From Triops longicaudatus (Eukaryota; Arthropoda; Branchiopoda; Notostraca; Triopsidae): a DNA stretch of 64,000 nt. The stretch spans positions 310,001 to 374,000 of the forward strand of contig JAGQDJ010000022.1 in NCBI GenBank assembly GCA_022885665.1. Reading direction: 5' to 3'. Below are positions 49,801-61,800 of the stretch, in pieces (within the stretch, counting starts at the first letter, position 1; every line of letters starts with the position of its first letter). The notes under the pieces were generated by a model. That model ran no database searches and was not told where the DNA came from. It saw only the letters and a list, made by a program, of their open reading frames with translations. The position numbers were made by a program, and so were the translations under genes.

Positions 49801-52800
49801 CTTAACTAGCTTTTTTTCACATCCTGTAACGAAACTAAGTTACCGGCACATTAAGAAAATTCCTCCCAACGAAGATAATTTCTGGAAAGTTTTGAAAGAA
49901 GTTACATCTCTTCCCACAACCTTTGTCCCAATATTATTCCAGAAAAAGCCACAAGTTTGTCTATTAAAAGGCGGTAACATTCTTTCCCTACGCCAAAATA
50001 ATACGGGTTATTAAACATTTTTCTCAAACAAAGCTCGTAGAAAAAAGGTAAACCGCAACTTCCGGCAGAGAAACTATCCTCCATCCTCAGGTATGTACCC
50101 ATAAAACTCATGGCAACTCTTTGAAAGATGAAAAGCAATATAAACGAAGAAAAGAAACACGGGCTCGTGCTCCGTCTCTCGTTAATGCTGTACCTCTGCA
50201 CATGCCTCCGGTACAATTATTGGATATGAGGTCACGTCCCGAGCAATACTTGCCCCCGTTGGACGGCGGCGGGCTGGTACACGTTCTTCTCCGGTGATGT
50301 TTGCAATCTGGGCCACATGCAGACCACGCCGACCAGTTGGACCACTTGCCATCCACAGCTATTTTTTTTAGTGAAAAAGAGAAAAAGTAAAACGAATAAG
50401 CTAACCACGCAAACCACACAAAACGGCTTTAAATTATACGAGATTTTTTAAACAATCTACTGTAATCCTACAGAAGCATTCCAAACCAATTTAAAACAAT
50501 AAGGAACTGAAATTATGGAACATTTCACATAATAAATATACGAAACTGGTTTACCCTCAGGGTTAGTGCTGGCATCGTAGACAATTCCGTCTAGCGTTGT
50601 ATACGTATATTAGTACAAAAAGTTACAGCAGCGAGAGTAAATGGGGTAAGCAAGAAAAAATGAGCGGTGTTAATGAAAAATTTGAGCGTCATCATTTCGC
50701 AACATATGTTGATGTAATTTAAAAATCTGTCTCCCGTTCTAATCCTTTCTTCTTTTACCTGGACAAACCGTGGTGCAGTCGGCTTTTTGAATCGCGTTGC
50801 CGACACAAGTTTTGCCACCGTTTAATGGCGCGGGATTGGAACAAACTCGCGTCCTCTTTTGTGTTCCTCGGCCACATGTTGCTGAGCTGCATTCAGACCA
50901 AGCCGACCATACTGACCAGCCGCCATTAACTGCAAAAAAACGCCAAAATCAACAATGGAACCCTGTAATTAGCCGTCATTCTCTACGGTCTCGTCAACTC
51001 TCTTCTTTTTCAACATCGTGAAGCAAATAAAATAAAAAACTCGCACTGGGGCGTTGCCTCATAAAACTTTCAAGTAGGAGACCCTTTCCGAATCTTCTCT
51101 ACAAACAAAAATCACCTTGACCAAATTGAAGTAATATATGCATAAATTTAAGCTTCTTAAAAAGAACCAGGGATGGAAGGGAAAAAGTTTTTGAATTCGT
51201 TCAAACCCTATCATAATGAGATGCAAAGGCTCTAATTCTTTTAATTGCTAACAACACGCACATTAATATTGAAAAAGGGGACCAGACCAAACTGTTTGGA
51301 TCGTTAACATCCCCTTAGCTATGATTTACAAACAGGAACGATATTTGGGGGAATATAAATACAGTATTTGAGGTGAGAGTTTTGCAAGCGTACTTCGTTC
51401 TTTTTTCTTCTCTGCGATTGGATGCATACGTCGGATTTGCAATGCAAAGGAACTAATACATTACAGAGTAGCTTTGTTGAAAGAAATTTGGCTCATAAAC
51501 AACCGAGTTAAAATCTTCTCCCACTTTCTAAGGCAAGAAATGGCATCGAGTTATTGACTCGTTTCGTTTAACCAAAAAGAAACGCTAAGGGAATTTCCCA
51601 TTTAAGAGAAGGGGGTGGGGCAACGCAAGTTGAACATTCCTGCTTTAAGGGTGATGCTATAAGCCAACAACGCCACTTATAATTAGACAAGCAAGCATTT
51701 CTACTATGAGATCACCAATACATCTGTTTGTCAGAATTTACGACGCTCGAGCGCTGACCTCGAGCCAAAAAATCCAGACAGGAATGGTGAAATAAAAAAC
51801 GGGCAAAACTAACTATCTTGTTCTACCTTTATTAACACGTGAAATTCAATGTGCAACGACATCACCCTACTAATGTGTCACACTCCATGACGGATGCTCT
51901 TAAGAAAAGTCCAAGGGAGTTTCTTAAGATACAACACGATAGAAATGGTGTTACATGATAATACTGTCCATATTTCTAACTGCACAATATTATTGCGCAA
52001 ACTTGTTTTGTAAAATAAATTAACGAAGTACAATAAATTTTCTCCCGTTACAACATTGCGGTAACAAGTCTTTCTTTAATACTTCGAATACGGTGCTGTA
52101 ATACGAAAACAATACAGAAATGGAGACCGTTGACTTTTAAATTGGGCCCAAACGGGGACAAAAACACAGAAATCCTGAATAAAGCAAAGAGTAGCAAGTG
52201 TTTTTCACAACGTTATCCTCCGCGAAAAGTAAATTTTGCAGTAAAGATGTCTTGTAACATTGCCGGAAAATCGACGCATAGATGGAACAAGTAGTTAAAA
52301 AGAACGGCGAACTCAGCGAAATTAAGCACAGCAGATTGTTATGGACAATATTTTCGTAACTGAAATTAGCAATAAAAATCGACTGAAACCTGGCAATAAG
52401 TGAACGCTGGATAGGAAATTTTTCGCGAACCACCTTATCACCGTGTTTTGAACAAATATGTTTTACCTGGCGCAAAAATCATCACATTCTTCTGAGTTGT
52501 ACTTGCTTTCCCTCCTGACAACAAAGGTTCCAGGTAAGTAAGTATACATGCTTTGCTTTTCGCTTTATCGAACCCCGTGTAGTACAAAAACCAACGGGCA
52601 ATCCGTGCAATGCAAAAGGAAACCCATTATTCCGTGCAATGCAAACAGGAAACGTTCGCCAAAGCGTGGATTTTGGTGCTCTGAGCCACGGTTCAACAAT
52701 GAATATTTTCCGCTTTTACCGGCGTCCCAAGTCCTTCGAAAGGAACTTTCTTAGTTCAGGGGAGAAGGAGAACAAGACAAACAAAGCCATTACACGGTCA

Positions 52801-55800
52801 TCGAGGCGAACAAACATGGCTCAAACAACTTCTTGTGCATTTCGTTTCCAAAAGAAAACGCATACTTAGTCAATGAAAGCCTGCCTTTGCCCATCGTTTC
52901 TTTCTGTCCTTTGACTTCTCTCTCGTTATCTCTCTGGATCCTTTTTTGCCTGAACATTTATCCAAAACTACTCGTTAGGTCTCATTTGCAGCACCCAAAT
53001 CTTTGTCACTGTCCCTTTCAACACGTGGACAGCTACAAGGTAACGGACACTGAAAGAGAAAATCATCCATTTGGAGTCAATATCGCTTGCTCGCCATGGA
53101 AAAAAAAACTCCGGAAAAACTTCAAAGTAAAAAGAGATGGCTTAAGGATGCCCACTTTTAGGGATACGATAACTAAAACAGCACTTTTCCATCACCGCCA
53201 CACTGACCTTCCCGAATAAAAAAGTTCATCCCAATCAAAACGAGGGACAATCCGACAGAAGATGGCACGAAGCGGTCCAATGTGACTTAATGGATGCATT
53301 CCATCAAATATTTTTGGCTTACGACCCAGGTGTTTCTTTCCTCTCTGACGTATCCCACTTTTTGTGTGTGTTCCAAAATCAGGACACGGAGACAGCGACG
53401 TGCTTGGCTTGAATATTAAGACCCTTAATGCATTCTTTGTGTTGACAACTTAAAACCGACGCGATAAGAGGAGTGCGTCCCTCGGTAAAGCCGAAAGAAA
53501 ACCTTTCAGGAGATTGCCAGCTCAGGAGTTGGTATGAAAGACGAGCTCGTAAAGTACTAGCCAGTCACGCAACCAAATTCGCAATATTGGCGTTTAGACT
53601 TAATGGCAGTTTTTGGCAGCAGATTTGTTAAATTCCGCACCATTCGCGCGAAGCCAAGATCAATAAAGCGCGTGACACAAAGCGATGGGGGACAAAGACC
53701 AGGGGACTGCAACAAAACAAGACACCGTTCGCTTGTTTTTGTTGTTTCAGAACATTAGCTTGTCGCGCTAGTCAAAACTACAATACCGTCACCCAAAAAA
53801 TCGGTCAAAAATAACAACAGCCACCTTGTTATGCTTTGAAAGCGTCAAAAACCTTGACTGTCACAAGACTTCGAAGCACTCATCGTCTGCTAACGTCAAC
53901 CCTGAGCACAAAAAGAAAGACAGGCGGACTTTAGAAAAACCCAGGTGGGCTCTCCTTACGACCGTCAAATGCTCGCAATCGCACAATGAGTGGAACGATA
54001 AGAAAAACTAACAAAGGGACTTTTTTCCCAGCTTCACGGCTTTCATAATCAGTACTTAAAGGTGTCTTGAACAATGTTAGTGGCGCTACTAACCCGTTAA
54101 AAAGTGAAAAAAAAAAAGAAAGTGAAGCAAAAAACCAACGACGATCTTATGGCTTTCTAACAGAAATGAAGAGATACTTCACCAAACCCCCTACGATGGC
54201 AGGGAAACTCTTTGGCTTTTTAAACTGCCCACCTTTTGCTTAACCCCTCATACCGCCTTTCTTGAGACCCTACAAAAGCCTTGTCATGCTTGAAGCTCAA
54301 GCCGCGCTGACAAGGTGCTTGGAGCAAGTCCTCCCAGCCCCAACACGGTAGGAGGTAACTCTTTAACCCAAACTTTGACCCCACGGTTCCCATCACCATC
54401 CAAAGCAACTGTGTTCCAGCGGATTGTTGAAACATGTTACTTGAATTCAGACACTTTTTCAAGCCAACAGCACACGAGCAACTTGCCCCAAACAGACAAG
54501 AAAAAGGCGAATGTAGAGCGCATAATACGCTTACACACACTATTTGGCAAACATAGCATGGAAAATTAGCGTGGCAACGTATATATAATTGGTATTTAAA
54601 AAAGCGTCACGACAGTAATGTTACTCTTACTTATTGCCAATTCGGAAGTGTCGAACAACGATATCGCGTGCCTACCTGAATTTCCATACTTTCGTTGAAA
54701 AGTATGCATTAACTGGGAAATAATGTTTCATGAATATTGCGTGAAGTTTTGCCCTTGAGCTTTTTTATTGCGACGAATGCAAAATTAGACCTTACGTTAC
54801 GATAGGTACAATACAAAAAAGCTTTTGGAAGCTACTTATCTAATTTGATTCTGAACCCATAATCGAAATTAGAAGAGTTAATACTAAAAAGTTCTTCTGG
54901 AATTCATTTTGCTAGTGAAAAGAGTTGAAAAATTGCAGCCCAAGTTTGCAAATTTATTACGACCTTGAAAAATCAAATATGCACACTCGATAACACTAAG
55001 AAGAAAATTACTGTCGACATCGTTTCTCGAAATCCCGAAGCATGTTTCCTAACATAAAATGGGTCCTCTGTTTCTCGTCTGTTTAAAGATTGGTCCACAA
55101 GGGCTTAGCGCTGCTTGATCAGTTATTTTTGACGCAGTGAACGAGTCAAAGGTAATGTGGGCCAGAGTACCCAATAATCAAAGTTATTTTATTGTACAAC
55201 GTATGGGTCTTAAAAAGCGCACAAACGACTGCAAAGCCAGCCTTGCGTTCTTTGCATTCCTGACAATGAAAAGCTGTGGGAATTGTGAAGAAATATCCCG
55301 CGGCAGGCTTTGACAAACACGGCCAACAAGCACTTCCTTGTTCTTGGTCTCCCCCCCCCCCCCTGAGACGGACGATGAAGGCAGATAAGCTGCATCTCTT
55401 CTCTTTTACCAACGAGATGATTTGTGTGAAATACAATTTCTCCCCTTATGGCTCCCATCAAAAACGGCTAAACGAATCAAACAAACTACCCTAGTAGCAT
55501 TAGTACTAGCTCCAATTTCCCTTTTCTACAGCCTGCTATAACAATAAATACGGGTTCCAATTATGGCCTAAACAATTAGCACAAAATACTAGTATTTTTG
55601 TGAGGGTTTGCTTGTTAAATTTATATGAGCGATGACAGCTTCCGCTTTCATTTTTCTCTTTTTTCACCCCCCTTGGTTCCCAAAATCCTCATTAATGGTT
55701 ATTTTTGATGACTCTATCCACCCATGCTGGCTTAAATTACGACCTTGTGATCTTTAGTCTGAGACCCGGTAGGGGAAAAAATATGTAACGCGTCTTTCTC

Positions 55801-58800
55801 TGGTGTCATTTTTGTGCAGCAAAGATCCAAAAATAGCTAGTGAGCTTCATAGAGAGAAACTTTGACTTGAATGACAAAAGGAACAGAATGTGACTGTTCC
55901 CATAACACCTGAGGTCAAAGAACAGTTTGCAACACGTTCGTCCTTACCATAGACGGTGAGCAGTGCCGTGTCACTGATCCGTTTTCCCGCCACATTCTCG
56001 GCCACACACGTGTAGTTGCCCATATCTGCCAACCGCGCTTGGACGATCAACAAATGGCCTTCACTAGAAATGATGAAATTCGCTTCACTCTTCGTGTCAA
56101 TCAAGATGTTGTTCTTGAGCCATGTCACTTCGGGAGCAGGAATTCCCTCAGGCGCCAAACACCTCAATTCCACTTGGCGCTCCAATTCTACGCTTTTCGA
56201 GTAAGGATGCTCCGTGAAATGCTTGCGTATAACTGTAAAAAATAAATAAATAAATAATATTTTAAATACTGGTCAACCTAATTTTAAATCAGACATCAAT
56301 ATCTTCACAGCTGCCTTCTGCTATAGCTTCATCATACCCTTGTTAGTCCGAATCGCCGTTATAGATGAAAAAAAAAAATCCCAAAAAATCGTTATTGAAC
56401 CAAGACTTCGCACGTGGTCAAGTACGCCCTGTTCCCGCTTTGTTACTAAAAGTACCCTTGACTTTGCCAACAAAGGAGGACGAGAAGCTTAAAATTCGGC
56501 CTCAAGGGGACCTCCCAGACAATTTGTTTAGTTTACTTTGAAGTTTTCTTTATTATTACTGAAGTAGCAGACGCCAATGGTTCAAGCACGTTCAAGTACT
56601 CTTTTGTTACATGTTGCGATTGAAAAAACCTGTATCACTTGTTCCAATAAGATTACAGCTCCGGATAAATACTATTTTCTCTCTTCCCAAGAAGTCGATA
56701 AGTGACAGGAGGGCTTGTAATTTCGCATTAACTCAGTGCTACTTCTCAAAGATCGAGTTTCGAACGAAAGCATGACCATCAACAATAAACATGCTGGTGC
56801 AACTTTGCATAAAAATAACATCGCTCTTTTTTTCTTCGAACATCCTCATTTCTTTACTCCCTTATTATAAAGATACATGGTACGAGGCAATCAACCCCCA
56901 AAGGAAATAGGCAAACTTCCTACACAAGAAGAAAAACTTGACCCTTTTATTAAAATCATCTTTCAAAAAGCTCTCTATAATTTCCCCTCCAGTGTGTTTA
57001 TAAGGTTACCTTCTTTTTTGCCGGTTCCCTCATCCTACAGCTGAAAAAAATGCTAGTGCCCAAACCTAGCATTTTCCCGCCCTAGCTTTTTCTTCTTTCC
57101 AATTTTTATGTTACTTTATTGTTCAAAAAAGGTTGACTCCGCCTACTAATGCGTTTTTTGCCAGCCCTGCAGATGATCGAATCCCAAAAGGCGTTGTCTT
57201 TCAATCAAATATCTTTAGAAAATAAGACAGGCTCGAAATACCAGCACACGGACGTAGTTTCCGGCCAGAACCACAGGCTTTTCTTGGAGCCTTGCAGCCC
57301 TTTTTAATGACCCGACAGGTCTCCTCACAGGTATGAAAGAAAGCCCACAACCCATAATCTATATGCAATCCTCCTTTTGCAACGCATAATTGCGCCCTTG
57401 TTAGTCACGTCTTCTAGCTATACCTGGTCAATCTTTATTCCCTTCGTCTTTATTTCCCCAACGTTGCCGTGCACAGGTAAAAAGCCAAAGCATGTTGTGG
57501 TTACAAATAATGGTAACTAATACCAAGACCCATGTGGTACTTCATAAAATCATTATTTTGGTATTCTCCTGTTCTTGTCACTTGTCCCATATTTTGACAA
57601 CTAACACTGCATTGTCTGCCAGATACAATACAGTAGCAAGCAACCGAAACGTCCAAAGTTCAACCGCCGAGCACGCAAATCGAGTCCAATATTGCCAAAA
57701 CTATCATGAGAACTCGAATGCGCGCTTAACAGAAGAAAACTTTTCTGATTGTTCCCCCAGTAATGTATCATTTTCGACAGTACCACAATTCTACGGGACG
57801 TTCTTTGGAGTCCACAGATGTGTGAGAATGTCGGAAATTCGACGTGCAATGTTCCATGTCTGTCTTACTAGTTTAATGAAAAGCATGTAAGATCCTGTTG
57901 TGACAATGCCACATCGTGTAGCCAAGGAACCTTCTAGAACACAGTGAGGCTTATGTTTATAACTCAGCGTTACCAAGATACAACGCTCTCAGTGCACCAC
58001 AAGATAAGAGAAAATCGAACCAACTTGTAGAGCGACCGGACCGGCATAGACGGTATTCAAGGCTGCAATATTTTCGAGCAATTTTTCTCTCTTTCCGCCT
58101 CTGGCTTTTCTCGCAAGTTTGCGGTAAAACGCAGGAAAAGCGGTCCCCAACAGTTGTCTGATCCAATTTGCCCATATTTACTTAGTCATTTTCCACCAGG
58201 AAAAACTGACATTAGACCTACATTCCGAAACGTAGTGCACAGTACCAATCATCCCCTATAGGAGCCTTCCTAACGACTCCAAATTGACGGTTTCACGAGA
58301 AAGCGACAGCACCGAAGAGCGGCTTCCTGTCCTTTTTTCAGTGCAAATTATCCCTTGCCTACCAAGCCCCCGATAATTTTCTGTGACCCCTCTGCTTTCC
58401 TTGAATATATTGCCGAAGGTAAAACAAAAGGGTAACAAAATAAAAGTTCAGAATTTTTGGGTTCATACTTTGTCGCTAGGAAAGCTACAATATTAAAAAA
58501 AAACTGGTCATGTTTTTGAGTTTGCAAGTTAAGAGAAAAACGAATCCGAGGCTATTTGCATTATGCATGAATCAATCAACGTTTTTCGGGTCCGACGAAC
58601 CCTCTGTTCTTAAAAAAAAGGTAAGACATCCAAACCTTTTTTAAAGTTTTGGTGTCCTTTCATAAGCGGCGTATCATTCATCAATGTTTTTAAGCCTTCA
58701 GTCGTTAGCAGCCCACGAACATTTAACCCCATCTCGAGAATTCCTTCCTTTCCCTCGACGACAAAAAAAAAAAAAAAAAAAAGAAAAAAGAAACTCCCGA

Positions 58801-61800
58801 AACGATAAATCACTCTTCAAGTTATGCTTTTTTGTTACATTTGAAAAACTAGTTAACCAGAACCAGCAACTGGTAAAGGGACTCGGAGAGAGGTGGGTTG
58901 TGTGGGATGGTTGAGATTTCAACTCATTCACTGGCTCGAAAAACTGAACTTGGCATGGATAATTAATATTCACTACACCCTAACGTAAACTGTTTTCAAA
59001 GAGGAGGAGGGCCAAAAACAGCTTCTACTTAACTTTGGTAGACAACAGATAAAACACTGGGACAAATATAAGGCCCTGGAAGACAAAGGCCAGGCCTGCA
59101 TGGCCCCCAGAAGTCACGAGAGACTTGCAGACCTCAGCGCGTATGGTGAGACGAAAATGTCTTGTCTCTCCTACGATTCTTTTTCTTGTGCTCTTAGGCC
59201 TTTGTCATGGCTCATCTCTCGCCCTGTCACTTGTTCTGCTACAAATTGGACCCTACACTTCGAGGTTTTCGACTACTATTTTTAGCCACCACAGCTTTGG
59301 CCCGAAGCTTGGTGCTTTTTCTCCAACTAATTACCGACCCGACAACCTACACGCTAACTGTCCCCAAACCTGGCCTAACACACTTTCCCGCCCTATAATC
59401 AGCGACTCCCTTCTGGACTACACAACGATATGCTATCTACATTCAACATCCCTCATGTCGGATTTGCCCTTACAGAGAACGCTCTTTTGGTTAAACCCAT
59501 TGCTGGTGAAGGTCTGCACTATAACAATGAAAGAGCTCCTGACTGCCGCGGTCCCGCAGCCAGACGCCACCACAAACATTCGGATGCTGCGATCACTCTG
59601 TAGCTCCTCTCAAAACTGCGTCCAATTAAAAAAAACATCCTTTCCGATCCGTTCACACTTTATTCGCTATTACTTTCAACGAGACCGTCTGCGTGGATCA
59701 CTTCCTTCGTTTATTACGCAAATTCTGCGCGTATTTTTCTAAAGCAACACGATAATCCGTCAACAATTCACAATTTTGTAGTGAATGCGTATTTATCAAT
59801 TTTTCCACTAACCAACCGAAAATTCAATGGGATTTTCTCCTCTATTAATGCGCTCTTCCCATGAAAACTTCAGCGTACTCTAGTCAAAGTTTATACAGAT
59901 ATCCTTCTAAAAATTTCTCGAAACTAACTAAATAACTTTTACATTCGAAGTGCATACTACTCTTGGTTGTTACTTTTGCTGATCATTTCGGATTAACCGG
60001 TTTGATTCAACTAACCGAAGTTCCAATTTCAAAGAACATGAGCAAAAGGACACTGCATGCTTTGAAATCTGACTCACAGGCTAGAAATGGTATCTCTCAT
60101 GTTTTGTGGACTATTCGGTCACTAGCTCATTCAGCCTAAGGTCCAGCCCCCTGTAAACCGGACAGGACAGCTTATAATGTTCATTTTCTTGACATCGTTC
60201 CATCGACATTTGATCGAGGTACGTTGAATCGTAACCCGAGGGTAAAACCCAGTAGTGAATAACATGTTACGACACGTACCATAAACGTTCAAACGACCGA
60301 AGGCATGAAAGTTCGATCTCTCGCATTTTACACGTCTCAACCGTAGATTATTCCTGCCTCTCAATATGCGTCGACAGAACTTTTCCGTCCTTGCTGTCGG
60401 AAGATTTGTGAAGCTGTTCCATTTGTAAGTCGCCAGGGTTTCTCTGCTTACTTGGCGATTCTTGTCCCTAGCGCGAGAACTTGTCCTTCCGTCTGTCATT
60501 CATCTTTTGGGTCTTCTCAACTGCAGTCTCAACTTCATAATAAACCATTCATTCATAAATCTTCCAAAGGCGCTGTGCTTCAATCATCCCCCACTTTCAC
60601 ACAAGGAACTTCGCCTTCAACTGTCTAATGCGATGTCGCGTGGACTGTGGGATTCCCTCCTTTTGTCTGCTAAATATCCTCCACGCATTATCGTTTTCCA
60701 TGTAACTACGCGAATATATGCCGTTTTGCACCTCCAGGTACATTCTAAACTGCACTGTTCCCGCAAGCTAAGTTTTTCCGACTGGGTTACCGTACTGACA
60801 GCATTACTGGCAATGCATCCCGCGTGTAAAAAGTTGGCTTACAAAGTTGGCTGCGATCAGCTTCTCGACTCAGTTGACGACCTTGCCTCTCATTTGCCAC
60901 ACTTCGCTTTTTTATCTCTTTTCCTCCCGCAACTATTCGCATAAATGGAAAACATTACAATGACGTAAGGTTTACTCCAGGAGCTACAGCACACACGAAA
61001 GACGGGGCAATAAGGAAACCCCCCTCCTGGAGTTTGGTAGCTAATAAGCTTTAAGGCCAGGGCTCCTGATGGGCTCCCGCAGTAATCCTGGTAATTGAAC
61101 TGCACGACAGCGAGGCAGAGGCTCCCAAAAAAGGAGAAAAATGCCTGTAAGGCAATCCCACCCCAGCCGCCATATTTATTTGATTTCTTTCGAGTCTCCC
61201 TTCGTGAAAGATTTCCTTGAAAGCATCCCTGGAAAAGGAGTGCAAGCGGGAGAAAAAAAAGATTCCGGGTTCTTATAGCCAAATAAAAATAAGAGTCGAA
61301 TGCGAAGAATCTCGAGCCTGAATGGGAGTTTAATCAAGCATGCACGGAGAGTTGCTCAAGTACCTTGTAGGAACTCGGGGAAATAAAATTCGTACAGCCA
61401 CGCACAGGAACGGGAAGGATATTCAGCCACAGCGCTTTTTTGAGGAGACAGGAGTGTGCTTGACCTCCAGATTTTTTACATGGTCCATGCTCGCGCAAAG
61501 CGTTATATTCCTTGCGACCAGCATCGGTTATTGAAGTACTTATTAAAAAAGGTGCCGTTATTGACATCCACTTGGACTTTATTTCCTTTTTTTCCGACCC
61601 TAAGTACTGCCTCATATGAGACTTCGGTATGAGCAATTCCATGAAATGTACTCGGGCTGTAATCTCGAGGATGAAGTACCGTACGTGCGATGAAAACCGC
61701 TTAACTCGTGAGCGTTAAATTTTTACGAGTCAACCTTCTTCAGGGGGTTAATGCTAAAGCAGAGGGGGAAAGATGAGTTCAGTTTTCCTTTTCACTTACG

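Noticed and set aside
60462..60944. 160-codon plus-strand open frame in an UNC5 intron
   Set aside because: The apparent start is TTG, composition is low-information and no domain is seen.
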